From positions 5,146,001-5,210,000 of the forward strand of contig OW818680.1 of assembly GCA_942493055.1 (NCBI GenBank): a stretch of DNA of 64,000 bases, read 5' to 3'. A program made the translations under genes and the position numbers. Origin of the DNA: CAIZQW01 sp942493055. Lineage in GTDB: Bacteria; Verrucomicrobiota; Kiritimatiellia; RFP12; UBA1067. Positions 1 to 8,132 of the stretch are shown piece by piece. Position 1 is the first letter of the stretch, and every line of letters begins with the position of its first letter. The notes under the pieces are model-generated. The model saw nothing but the letters and a program-made list of their open reading frames with translations. It was not told where the DNA came from and searched no databases.

Positions 1-696
1 ACTGCCTTTATGAAGGTCAGGCGCGCTCAGTGGATCGGTGCAGTAGTGGGTGAGGATCCGAAGCCGGGGCTCATTACGTGGAGCGGCAAGACCCGGGGCC
101 CCGCGCCGAAAAAAGGCACACAGGTCGAGAAACCTATCTTCTGGACGGATCTGGCACTGCAGGAGCAAAGACGCATCATCGCCGGTCTGGAGGCAGGGAA
201 AGCAAAATCAGCAACCACTCCTGCCGCTGTTGCGGCTAAAGCGCCGGCGGCGACAGGTAAGATCACGGTTGACGACAAGGGTGTCATCACCATTCCTTCG
301 GCAGCCTGCAGCAGCCCAACCGAGAGCACAAAGGCCGCGTATAGGGGAGGGCAAACGGATCTGATTGTCTTTGTCAAAAACAAGGCTGGCGAGACGCTTC
401 TGCATCTCTCGCGCTACAGCAAGGAGTCTGACACGTTTGAGTATGCCTTCGATGCTCCCAAGGCTGGCACGTATACGCTCGTCGCCAGCGTTGTGACCCC
501 AAAACCGAAGCAGCGCCTTTTTGCGGCGGCGAATGGCGCGGCTCCTGTTGAAATAGCATTGCCTTATACGATAGGGATGTGGGAAAATACGCCACCGGTA
601 AAGCTTGAGCTGAAAGCAGGCAAGAACGTCTTGAAATTCCATGGCCCGGCGCGGGTGACGTTCGGCAAGTTTACGCTCAACGCTCAAGTTCAATAA
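1..696 (+). CDS. Secreted transglutaminase-like protein, C-terminal fragment (5' end outside window)
   Basis: The frame is open from base 1, so this is the last 231 codons of a gene that begins before the window; the ATG at 10 is internal. The visible part matches the next gene from about its residue 525 to its end: the KVRRAQW segment, the Ala/Pro/Thr linker around KAPAATGK, and a C-terminal beta-rich domain ending in KNVLKFHGPARV. That last domain resembles carbohydrate-binding or galactose-binding-like sandwiches, but I cannot name the family. The transglutaminase-like core would lie upstream and is not seen. With the next gene it forms a tandem paralogous pair separated by only 37 bp, probably co-transcribed. 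High confidence that it is coding; function inferred from the paralogue. Confidence 0.85.
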   Translation, partial: TAFMKVRRAQWIGAVVGEDPKPGLITWSGKTRGPAPKKGTQVEKPIFWTDLALQEQRRIIAGLEAGKAKSATTPAAVAAKAPAATGKITVDDKGVITIPSAACSSPTESTKAAYRGGQTDLIVFVKNKAGETLLHLSRYSKESDTFEYAFDAPKAGTYTLVASVVTPKPKQRLFAAANGAAPVEIALPYTIGMWENTPPVKLELKAGKNVLKFHGPARVTFGKFTLNAQVQ

Positions 697-733
697 GGCA
701 ATAACGCAATAAGGCAATTTTTAAAGGAACACC

Positions 734-2995
734 ATGACACATCATTACACACGCGCATCAGCACTCTGCGGACTCGTTCTCTTTGCGGGAACCGTGACGG
801 GAGTTGAACAGAAGCCGACTCCATCCAAAGGCAATGCACCTGTGGTGGCCGTTGAGCTGACACAGACGGGCAAGGCACTGGAGTCAAAATATACGGGGAT
901 GCTGGAGACGCTGAGGACGGAATTAACGAAACAACTTCCGACGATTGATCAGGCCAAGGTCACGGCCTGGCTGGATGCGATCAAGGCGGAGGAGGGACCT
1001 GAGAAGGAGGCTGTTGAAAAAGCAAAGGAAGTCGAGAAATTACAGGGGGCGGAGGCTAAACTCCGCGATTTGGAGGAGCAGTTGAAATTCGCTCCGCAAA
1101 CCCTTGAGGACGCTCAGGAAGATCTGACGCGGGCCAGGGCAAGAGGCGAAGAGGATCCTGAAAAAAAGAAAGTGCTCCAGAGTGCAGAAAGTTTCCTCGC
1201 CAGCCGGCAAAAGGATATTGATAAACTCAAGGCCGGAATCGAGAAGACCAAGGTAGAGGTGGAAGAGGCCAAGGTCAAATTGCCTGAAGCGATCAAAGCT
1301 GCGCAAGCCGCCAAGCAGGCACATGACAACGCTTTGGCTGCCACGTGGAAGGCAATGGATGCGTTGGGCGCCAATGGTATCCTTTCCCGCAGCGCACTGG
1401 ATACCAAGCTGGCCCAGTATGTGATCCTTAAGGATGCGACACCGCGCGGACTGGCGGAATTCGCCGAGCAGAGTCCGGAGAATCAGAAACTCATCGAGCA
1501 GCTTCTCGCCGACAAAGACCTGATGTTGCAGATGCTCGTCAATGACGGCGCCGAAAAGGGCAAGTACGGTCAGGCGATGAAAATCTACACCGATATCCAG
1601 AAAGCCAGCCCCAAGGCGAAAGAGGGCGTTTTCCAGCGGCTCGCCATGGCGGTCAGCCTCGCTCACGCGACTCCGATCGTGAAGCGGGATCGTCCGACGG
1701 GCGCTGAGGGTATGGAGGCATCGGACTCGGATACGGTCGACCAGAGTTCCAAGTTCATCGATCCGGTGCAGCGCTATTTGAGCTACGAAAAATGGTATAT
1801 GGCCGGCGAACTCCAGAAGGGCTTCAAGGATCTGAATGTCTGGAACCTGAGGAGGGTCGTGGATTGCGCCGATCCCGATGAGATACTCGCCTGGGGGCGC
1901 CAGATGCTTCACACCCTGCGGCCGGAGTGTATTCCGGATGATGTCGACACCAAGGTGTTCGTGGAGGTCATAAACAAGGAGATCGCGTATGGCAGCGGCG
2001 GCTTGGTAAACGATCTTCCTGACAAGCACTTCATGCAGAACATCCTCGCCAACGGCGGAATCTGTGGGCGGCGTGGGTTTTTCTGCCGATTTATCCTTCA
2101 GGCGTTCGGCGTGCCCAGCACGGAACGGGTGGAGCCCGGTCACTCGACTGTCACGCTCTGGCATCCCAGTGGTTGGCAAACCATGCTCGGCGGCGGTTGG
2201 GGCAAGTCCAATCGCGGCTATTATTCAAAAATGGGCGGCGGTGGCGGAGGCTATGGTGCGGATGTCAATTTCGTAGCCAGCAGCCAGGCCCGTGAAGATC
2301 AAGCAGCCTACATCAAGGTCAAGAGAGCCCAATGGATCGCCTCCCTCATGGGCGAGCCGTGGAAACCGGGGCTCATCACCTACAGCGGTAAGACCAGAGG
2401 CCCTACGCCTCCTAAACCCGGAGAGATTGTCAAGCCGACCTTTTGGAATGACCTGGGTCTGCATGAGCAACGGCGCATCATCGCAGGCATGGAAGCCGCG
2501 AAAGCCAAGTCACCCACCACGCCTACCGTAGCAAGGAAAGCGCCGGCAGCAACAGGAAAGATCACGGTGGATGACAAGGGCGTCATCACCATTCCTTCGG
2601 CAGCCTGCAGCAGTCCTGTCGAGAGCACAAAGTCCTTGTATCATGGGGGGTTCATAGATCTTATTGTCTTCGTGAGGGACAACACGTCAGGCGAGACGCG
2701 CCTGCATCTGTCACGGTACAGCAAGGTAGGCGATACGTTTGAATATACCTTCGATGCCCCGAAGGCCGGTAAATATCAGCTCGCCGCCAGCGTCGCAACA
2801 CCCAAGCCGAAGCAGAGTCTCTTCGCCACGGCGAATGGGGGCACCCCTGTCGAAATGGCACTGCCGTATACGATCGGCCTCTGGGGTAAGACTGCGCCGG
2901 TCACGATCGAGCTGAAAGCGGGCAAGAATGTCCTGGAATTCCATGGCCCCGCGCGTGTGACGCTCGGTGAGTTTACGCTGACACCGGGGAAGTAA
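734..2995 (+). CDS. Secreted coiled-coil / transglutaminase-like protein
   Basis: 753 aa. An N-terminal Sec signal (hydrophobic ALCGLVLFAGTVTG) is followed by a long charged, Lys/Glu-rich coiled coil at about residues 70-200. A helical middle leads to a transglutaminase-like core: GGICGRRGFF with Cys444, then PGHSTVTLW with His470, then GGGWGKS. This Cys-His order is that of transglutaminase-fold proteins; the third catalytic residue is not obvious. An Ala/Thr/Pro linker near 585-600 leads to a C-terminal beta-rich domain (about 610-753) that may bind sugar or cell wall. An AAAGGAAC ribosome-binding site supports the start. It is paralogous to the truncated gene upstream. Substrate and reaction are unknown; a role in extracellular protein or peptide modification is only a guess. 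Confidence 0.8.
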   Translation: MTHHYTRASALCGLVLFAGTVTGVEQKPTPSKGNAPVVAVELTQTGKALESKYTGMLETLRTELTKQLPTIDQAKVTAWLDAIKAEEGPEKEAVEKAKEVEKLQGAEAKLRDLEEQLKFAPQTLEDAQEDLTRARARGEEDPEKKKVLQSAESFLASRQKDIDKLKAGIEKTKVEVEEAKVKLPEAIKAAQAAKQAHDNALAATWKAMDALGANGILSRSALDTKLAQYVILKDATPRGLAEFAEQSPENQKLIEQLLADKDLMLQMLVNDGAEKGKYGQAMKIYTDIQKASPKAKEGVFQRLAMAVSLAHATPIVKRDRPTGAEGMEASDSDTVDQSSKFIDPVQRYLSYEKWYMAGELQKGFKDLNVWNLRRVVDCADPDEILAWGRQMLHTLRPECIPDDVDTKVFVEVINKEIAYGSGGLVNDLPDKHFMQNILANGGICGRRGFFCRFILQAFGVPSTERVEPGHSTVTLWHPSGWQTMLGGGWGKSNRGYYSKMGGGGGGYGADVNFVASSQAREDQAAYIKVKRAQWIASLMGEPWKPGLITYSGKTRGPTPPKPGEIVKPTFWNDLGLHEQRRIIAGMEAAKAKSPTTPTVARKAPAATGKITVDDKGVITIPSAACSSPVESTKSLYHGGFIDLIVFVRDNTSGETRLHLSRYSKVGDTFEYTFDAPKAGKYQLAASVATPKPKQSLFATANGGTPVEMALPYTIGLWGKTAPVTIELKAGKNVLEFHGPARVTLGEFTLTPGK

Positions 2996-3045
2996 AAAGT
3001 AGGTAGCTTGTAGTAGCAGTCGGCAGTACCCTCAGTTCAGTAGTG

Positions 3046-3110
3046 CCGTCAGTACCCCGTCACCGCAGGTCTGGGTACTATGGGACTATCGGCACTGACG
3101 GAATTGCGAT
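3046..3110. repeat. Intergenic repeat family E, copy 1
   Basis: The block GGGTACTATGGGACTATCGG at 3073-3092 and the flanking GGAATTGCGAT-like end recur almost unchanged at 6219-6256. This copy carries an 8-bp inverted repeat, CCGTCAGT (3046-3053) with ACTGACGG (3094-3101), so it can fold. Both copies lie just before genes whose leaders read GGGGGAGACAAC-ATG or a close variant, so this may be part of a shared 5' leader rather than a mobile element. Confidence 0.55.
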
Positions 3111-3135
3111 GAAATAATCAAAAGGGGGAGACAAC

Positions 3136-4941
3136 ATGAGAGCAGCAGGATTCGTATGGAGTTCAATTGTAGCACTGACCGCGATGGTCATGTCGTGTCA
3201 GGCGGCGGAGCAGAAGGCGTCCGGTGCGTTGAAGGTGCACAGCATCTTTGACAGCAACATGGTGTTGCAACGCGGCAAGCCGATCAAGGTTTGGGGCTGG
3301 TCAAAGCCCGGCACCTCCATTGAGGTTCAGCTCGGGGCAGACAAGGCGGAGGCCAAGGCCTCTGCTGAAAAGGGGCGCTGGGAAGTGACCTTCCCGGCAC
3401 GCGAGGCGAGCACCGTGCCACAGACCTTGCAGGTGAGCGCAGAGGCTGAGAAGGTGGCCATGACCAACATCGTGGTCGGCGATGTGTGGGTCATGTATGG
3501 CCAGAGCAACATGGCGTTTCCGCTCGGAAAAATCCTGAATCGCGATACCGAATCCGCGCAGGCCAACCTGCCGAACCTGCGCCTGTTTTCCATCGCCACT
3601 AACGAGCAGGCCGATCCGCAGGAGGATATCCGCCGCGAAGCCATCGATACCGGCGGTTGGGTGACTTCTACCCCGGAAACCGCGCTCGCATTCTCTGCTA
3701 TCGGCTTCGTCTTCGGCAAGCAGATCCAGCTTTCGACGGGCATCCCCATCGGCGTGATCAAGAACTCCCGCGGGGGTGCCTCGATGGAGGCGTTGGTGCC
3801 TATCCAGAAATTCCAAGAAATCCCTTCCGGCAAGGCACTGGTCGAGTCCATCAACACCCAGCGCGCCACTTTTGACCTCCAGTCCGTTTCCTTGGCGCAA
3901 TATGAAAAAGAGCTGAAACAGGCCAAGGACAAAAAGCTGCCGGAAGACAAGTGGCCGAAAAAACCGGAGAATGGGGAGAACATTCGCTCTTGGAACATTC
4001 CCGGCAAAAGCCCAGGCCATCCCGGCAGCGTCTACAACGGCATGTTCGGCGTTTTCAAAGGCTACAACATCAAGGGCGTGCTGCTCCACCACGGCTACAA
4101 CAACGCGATGACCGAGAACTGCCGCCCGAAATTCTACCGTTGGATGACCAAAGCCCTGATCGAAGGCGTGCGCGAGGATTTCAAGGACCCGACCATCGCC
4201 TATGGAGTGATCGGTTTCTGCGCCGGCGGCAGACCGCAGAGCGAGGAGGATTTCGAACTCCAGCCTCCGGGTCCCCCGTATATCCGCGAGGCTCAGCGAC
4301 TGGGTGTGGAAGATATCAATAATCCGCTCATCAACGGTTACATTCCCGCCTACGATGTGCAAGTGCCAGGGCTTCACCCGAGCAAAAAAGTCGAACACGG
4401 CGAACGCGCGGCTCGTTGGGCGCTGAACAAATTCTATGACCGGAAGGCGCAATGGGACGAGGCGAAGCTGGTCTCCGTGAAAACCGAAGGAGATGAAATG
4501 ATCCTCACGTTTGACCGTCGCGCGCATCCGGACGACATGTCACCCATCATTGAAGGCTTCGCCCTCGCGGGCGACGATGGCAAATACTACAAAGCCTACG
4601 CACGCAATTCGACCGTCGGCGATTTCTGGACTGCTGCCAAAATCATCCATGTCTGGAGTCCGCTGGTGCCCAAGCCGGTTCACGTCCGTTATGCCTGGGG
4701 AAACAGCCCGATGGGCAACCTCAAAGTCAACGGCCACCAGGAAATGCCGATTCCCGAATTCCGCACGGATAAATGGGATCTTCCGGAAAGCCAGGATCTA
4801 ACGGACAAAGGGCTTACCAGTGAATTTTCAAAACAGTGGGAAGCCGATGGCAAAGCGCGCCTCGAATACCGGCGCACCGAAGAAGCCAAGCGGGCACTCG
4901 AAATCATTGAACGCATCAAAACCCTCGGCAAAGCCAAGTGA
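3136..4941 (+). CDS. Secreted sialate O-acetylesterase-like enzyme (SASA/SGNH)
   Basis: 601 aa with an N-terminal signal peptide ending near CQAAE. Residues about 30-115 form the small beta-sandwich typical of sialate O-acetylesterases (VLQRGKPIKVWGW). The SGNH nucleophile is Ser124 in the GQSNM block I motif, and His414 in GLHP lies near the end of the catalytic domain, with Asp407 a candidate acid. A further beta domain and a helical tail follow. Such enzymes remove O-acetyl groups from sialic acid or other acetylated sugars outside the cytoplasm; the true substrate here is probably a plant or algal polysaccharide, by inference from neighbours. The start follows AAGGGGGAGACAAC. The gene at 8133 is a full-length paralogue. 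Confidence 0.88.
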   Translation: MRAAGFVWSSIVALTAMVMSCQAAEQKASGALKVHSIFDSNMVLQRGKPIKVWGWSKPGTSIEVQLGADKAEAKASAEKGRWEVTFPAREASTVPQTLQVSAEAEKVAMTNIVVGDVWVMYGQSNMAFPLGKILNRDTESAQANLPNLRLFSIATNEQADPQEDIRREAIDTGGWVTSTPETALAFSAIGFVFGKQIQLSTGIPIGVIKNSRGGASMEALVPIQKFQEIPSGKALVESINTQRATFDLQSVSLAQYEKELKQAKDKKLPEDKWPKKPENGENIRSWNIPGKSPGHPGSVYNGMFGVFKGYNIKGVLLHHGYNNAMTENCRPKFYRWMTKALIEGVREDFKDPTIAYGVIGFCAGGRPQSEEDFELQPPGPPYIREAQRLGVEDINNPLINGYIPAYDVQVPGLHPSKKVEHGERAARWALNKFYDRKAQWDEAKLVSVKTEGDEMILTFDRRAHPDDMSPIIEGFALAGDDGKYYKAYARNSTVGDFWTAAKIIHVWSPLVPKPVHVRYAWGNSPMGNLKVNGHQEMPIPEFRTDKWDLPESQDLTDKGLTSEFSKQWEADGKARLEYRRTEEAKRALEIIERIKTLGKAK

Positions 4942-5034
4942 ACGTTTCCGTATCGATCCCCGCATGGATTCATTAGCATCCGAATGACACGAAGGACACG
5001 AATGAATAATGTTTTACGCGAAGACCGCTATGAG

Positions 5035-5140
5035 AGGTGCTTGCACGTCCGGCAGCCGCCGGACCCGCAAGCGGCTGGGTACCCGCCTACGCCAAGGCTA
5101 CGGCGGGCAGGCAGCCGGGGCTTATCTCGTGCAAGCACCT
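5035..5140. repeat. Foldback element with embedded GCCAAGGCTACGGCGG motif
   Basis: A perfect 12-bp inverted repeat, AGGTGCTTGCAC (5035-5046) and GTGCAAGCACCT (5129-5140), encloses a GC-rich loop. Inside the loop, 5085-5107 carries a near-palindromic GCCAAGGCTACGGCGG motif that recurs at 12204-12226. Together with the next element it fills most of the 341-bp gap between two esterase genes. No promoter or gene could be recognised in the gap. Confidence 0.6.
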
Positions 5141-5159
5141 GAGAACTACGTATGGCCTC

Positions 5160-5224
5160 TGGGTGAAGGACGAGCTGTGCCGATGGCGTATTCGCCGATG
5201 CGCAGGCACGCCGTCCTTCACCCA
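5160..5224. repeat. Second hairpin in the 4942-5282 gap
   Basis: A perfect 13-bp inverted repeat, TGGGTGAAGGACG (5160-5172) and CGTCCTTCACCCA (5212-5224), with an internal short hairpin around GGCGTATTCGCC. It is not followed by a T-run, so it is not a standard intrinsic terminator. It lies about 60 bp upstream of the next start codon and would be transcribed as part of the leader if the promoter is further upstream. Confidence 0.6.
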
Positions 5225-5282
5225 AATAGCGACCTTAGCGAAAAAGGTTTTTAGAAATCTAAGCACACAAGGGGGAGACAAT

Positions 5283-6152
5283 ATGAGAGCATCAGGATAC
5301 GTAAAGATGGCCGCAGTGGCCATGTTGGCCGTGACAGCGGTGTATGGGCAGGAGAAGAAATCCGACACCGGGAAAACAGGCAAGCCGGTGAAGGTGTTCA
5401 TCCTTTCAGGACAGTCGAACATGAGTGGCGGCGGTCATGTCGTTCAGGAAGGCCTCCGGTTTGACGCTGCCGTCGGTGACAAGGTTCAGATCTGGGATGC
5501 AAGTGACGTATGGGGCAAGCGGGGAACCCCGGGCAAATGGGCCAGTCTGAATCAGCTTCAGGCGATCAAAAAGGAGGCGCGCATGGACATGATTGGCCCC
5601 GAGTTTGGTTTTGCCAAGGCAATGTCCGAATTGTATCCCGCCGACAAGATCCGTCTCATCAAGGTGGCAAAGGGTGGCACAGCCATGGACTGGTGGCTCC
5701 CGGATGGGAATGGCAAGGAAAACGGCCACACCCAGTTGCTGGCGAACCTCAAGAACGCCCTGGCAAAAATGGACGGGGATTACGAAATCGCGGGCATGTT
5801 GTGGATGCAGGGCGAGAGCGATGCCAAGAAACAAGCGGATGCGGAAGCCTACCAGAAGAAGTTGGAGCAATTGATTGCTCTGATGCGCAAGGAGACAGGA
5901 AAGCCTGAACTGCCTGTTGTGATTGGAAGACTCAGCACCCGGATTCTCGAGTCGAAAAAGTTCAAGATGCCTTTCGTCAAGATCGTTCAAAGCGGGCAAG
6001 AGGCCGTGGCGAAAAATGACAAGCATGCCTACGTGATCAATACCGACGATTTGAGCCAGCGTGACGACTTTGTGCATTTCGAACAGGAAGGGCAGATGGG
6101 TCTCGGCAAGCGCTTCGGCGAGGCCATGATCAAGTTTGAGGGTAAGAAGTGA
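5283..6152 (+). CDS. Secreted SGNH carbohydrate acetylesterase (CE6/SASA-like, short form)
   Basis: 289 aa. The frame is open further upstream, but the start is placed at 5283 because GGGGGAGACAAT precedes it and the first 25 residues form a signal peptide (MRASGYVKMAAVAMLAVTAV). Catalytic motifs are GQSNM (Ser45), WMQGESDA in the middle, and DDFVHF with Asp262 and His265, as in CE6-type acetylesterases. The enzyme lacks the N-terminal beta-sandwich of the longer SASA proteins nearby. Probable role: removing acetyl groups from polysaccharide. The gap to the next gene is 127 bp and contains the second family E repeat. Confidence 0.85.
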   Translation: MRASGYVKMAAVAMLAVTAVYGQEKKSDTGKTGKPVKVFILSGQSNMSGGGHVVQEGLRFDAAVGDKVQIWDASDVWGKRGTPGKWASLNQLQAIKKEARMDMIGPEFGFAKAMSELYPADKIRLIKVAKGGTAMDWWLPDGNGKENGHTQLLANLKNALAKMDGDYEIAGMLWMQGESDAKKQADAEAYQKKLEQLIALMRKETGKPELPVVIGRLSTRILESKKFKMPFVKIVQSGQEAVAKNDKHAYVINTDDLSQRDDFVHFEQEGQMGLGKRFGEAMIKFEGKK

Positions 6153-6191
6153 TCAGTGATCAGTAGACAGTACCGTAGTACCGTTGCACCG

Positions 6192-6256
6192 TAGTACCCA
6201 GTTAATGCTGGTCATTTTGGGTACTATGGGACTATCGGTACTGCCGGAAATGCGAT
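6192..6256. repeat. Intergenic repeat family E, copy 2
   Basis: Shares GGGTACTATGGGACTATCGG (6219-6238) and the GGAAATGCGAT end with the copy at 3073-3110. An 8-bp inverted repeat, TAGTACCC (6192-6199) and GGGTACTA (6219-6226), forms a hairpin with a 19-nt loop. It sits 23 bp before the start codon at 6280, next to another GGGGAAGACAAC leader. Confidence 0.55.
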
Positions 6257-6279
6257 AACACAACTAAGGGGAAGACAAC

Positions 6280-7902
6280 ATGAGAGAAGCAGGATATGTA
6301 ATGCGTTCGAGCGTGAGGATTGTCGCAGTGGCCATGCTGGCCGTGACATCGGTCTATGGGCAGGAGAAGAAATCCGACAGCGGGAAGAAGGGGAAGCCGT
6401 TGAAGGTGTATATCATGGCCGGTCAGTCGAACATGACAGGCATGGTGAAGACCAATACCTTTGCGCACATCAAGATGTTCCCTGAGTCTGCAAAGGAGTT
6501 TGAGGATCTGTTCAACAAGGATGGCTCACCTGTCGTCCTGGGTGATGTCTACGTTTCCCAGTGGAAGGGAAAGGAAAGCGGGAAACTCGCACCCCGGTAT
6601 GGCGGAGGAAAGAGTGCAGAGATGTTCGGCCCTGAGTACGCTTTTGGCATCTACATGCACAAGAAGCTGCAGGAGCCGTTCCTGATCATCAAGACCGGCC
6701 TTGGCGGCCAGAGTCTGTTTTTCGACTTCCGTCCGCCGAGTGCCGGAACGTGGACTCCGCCCGAAGGTCATCCCGACTCCGTGAAGAAGGCAGATGTCAA
6801 GCTGCAGCCGCTTCCGATTCCGGAGAAGCTGGATCTGGCGGCCGATTGGACTCCTGAGAAGCCCTACAGTTTGAAGAAGAAGCACATGGGGGTCGACGGA
6901 TTCAAAGGCGCCGCGATCGGCCAGGTGAACGGCATATACCCCATCTACATGCTGTTGGGTCCTCAAGGTAAGATCAAAGGCGACCCCTTCCTGCAGGGCG
7001 ACCTGATCCTGGGTGTTGACGGTTCCGGCCTGCGTGATGACCCGATCTCACAATGGCGTGAAGCGTTTTACGGCTCTAAAGCCAAGGATGGCGACTGGAT
7101 GATCAAGATCACCCGCTGGCGCAAGGGTAAGATCGAAACTTTCGATTTTGATATCAGCGATACCATCGAAGGCGGCCGGGCGAAGCTCCCGGAGTACCTC
7201 GCCCAGCAGGAGAAGGCGAGGCTGGATACCGAAAAGGCCGAGAAGGGATTAATGTATCGCGATATGATAGCCCATGCCAAGAAAGCGCTCGGTGACATCA
7301 AGAGTGTCTATCCATCCTACGATGAAAAGGCAGGCTATGAGATCGCTGGTTTTGTCTGGTTCCAGGGCTGGAACGATATGATCAGTGAAGGGGTCTATCC
7401 AAACAGAAATCAACCGCGCGGTTATGAGCAGTACACCTGGCTGCTGGAACATTTTATTAGGGATGTAAGGAAAGATCTCAATGCGCCGAACATGCCTTTC
7501 GTTATCGGCGTCATGGGTATCGGCGGCGTGCAGACAGAGGGCAACATGGGCTACTTTCAGCAGGCCATGGCCGCGCCGGCCTCCAATCCGGAGTTCAAGG
7601 GAACGGTAGCCGCGGTGCAAACCGGCAACTATTGGGATCATGAATTAGCAGCCATCGTTGAGAAGAGCAACAAGGTCAAAGAAAAGACAAACGAATTCAA
7701 GTACAAGGATGGATTGATAGGCGACGCGCTCAAGAAGGCCTGTGCGGACTACCGCGCCACGCTGATCACTGCGAAAGAAGAGGAGATGCTGAAAAATGGC
7801 GTGTCGGAAGGGGACTTCCATTATCTGGGCAGCGCCAAGATCATGGCAGGGATCGGCAAGGGCTTCGCCGAGGCGATGCTGAAGTTTGAGGAGAAGAAGT
7901 AA
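6280..7902 (+). CDS. Secreted SGNH esterase (CE6/SASA-like) with a PDZ-like insertion
   Basis: 540 aa with a signal peptide almost the same as that of the upstream esterase (VAMLAVTSVYGQEKK). Ser50 lies in GQSNM, and the C-terminal GDFHYLG supplies Asp512 and His514. The middle FVWFQGWNDM block is typical of this esterase group. Compared with the 413-aa paralogue at 25022, about 130 residues are inserted between roughly residues 165 and 310. The insert contains FLQGDLILGVDG followed by a beta-rich segment, which looks like a PDZ domain. PDZ domains bind peptide termini or help oligomerise; their use in an extracellular esterase is unusual. Acetylesterase activity is inferred from the motifs. 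Confidence 0.85.
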   Translation: MREAGYVMRSSVRIVAVAMLAVTSVYGQEKKSDSGKKGKPLKVYIMAGQSNMTGMVKTNTFAHIKMFPESAKEFEDLFNKDGSPVVLGDVYVSQWKGKESGKLAPRYGGGKSAEMFGPEYAFGIYMHKKLQEPFLIIKTGLGGQSLFFDFRPPSAGTWTPPEGHPDSVKKADVKLQPLPIPEKLDLAADWTPEKPYSLKKKHMGVDGFKGAAIGQVNGIYPIYMLLGPQGKIKGDPFLQGDLILGVDGSGLRDDPISQWREAFYGSKAKDGDWMIKITRWRKGKIETFDFDISDTIEGGRAKLPEYLAQQEKARLDTEKAEKGLMYRDMIAHAKKALGDIKSVYPSYDEKAGYEIAGFVWFQGWNDMISEGVYPNRNQPRGYEQYTWLLEHFIRDVRKDLNAPNMPFVIGVMGIGGVQTEGNMGYFQQAMAAPASNPEFKGTVAAVQTGNYWDHELAAIVEKSNKVKEKTNEFKYKDGLIGDALKKACADYRATLITAKEEEMLKNGVSEGDFHYLGSAKIMAGIGKGFAEAMLKFEEKK

Positions 7903-7904
7903 TA

Positions 7905-8105
7905 ATGGAATGTTGGAATAGTGGAATGATGGAATAATGCAATGCGCGAATGCGGGAATGCGAGAATGCGAGAATGGTGGAGGGAGACGGCTTGCCAAGC
8001 TCCGGGAGGGGCACGCGTCTGCGTGCCTTGGACGAGCAGACGCTCGTCCCTCCCAAAGGTATTTTCTCCCAGTATTCCAACATTCCAGCATTCCATTATT
8101 CCGGT
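7905..8105. repeat. GGAAT/ATTCC foldback element (family A), copy 1
   Basis: The left arm (about 7905-7977) is a run of imperfect GGAAT units; the right arm (about 8071-8105) is a run of ATTCC units, so the arms are mutually complementary. The core has its own hairpins: GGCACGC with GCGTGCC (8010-8027) and GACGAGC with GCTCGTC (8031-8048), framed by GGGAGGG-like and CCCTCCC blocks. The right end carries CATTATTCC-R-GT, shared by all three copies. It fills the 230-bp gap between two esterase genes. Confidence 0.75.
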
Positions 8106-8132
8106 ATTTTTATCACAACTAGGGGAAATAAC

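Noticed and set aside
10..12. ATG at base 10 as the start of the first gene.
   Set aside because: The frame is open to the window edge and matches the interior of the paralogue, so the gene begins upstream.
3301..4527. A 408-codon minus-strand frame opposite the first SASA enzyme, and a similar one (8160-9656) opposite the second.
   Set aside because: Both lie wholly inside clearly coding esterase genes and carry no recognisable motif; their likeness follows from the paralogy of the real genes.
5037..5282. Upstream in-frame extension of the short esterase (82 extra codons).
   Set aside because: It runs through two hairpins, has no coding character, and the ribosome-binding site and signal peptide support the start at 5283.
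7905..8105. GGAAT-type repeats as a CRISPR array.
   Set aside because: Units are 5-10 bp, without spacers of even length, and the two arms are complementary; no cas genes are present.
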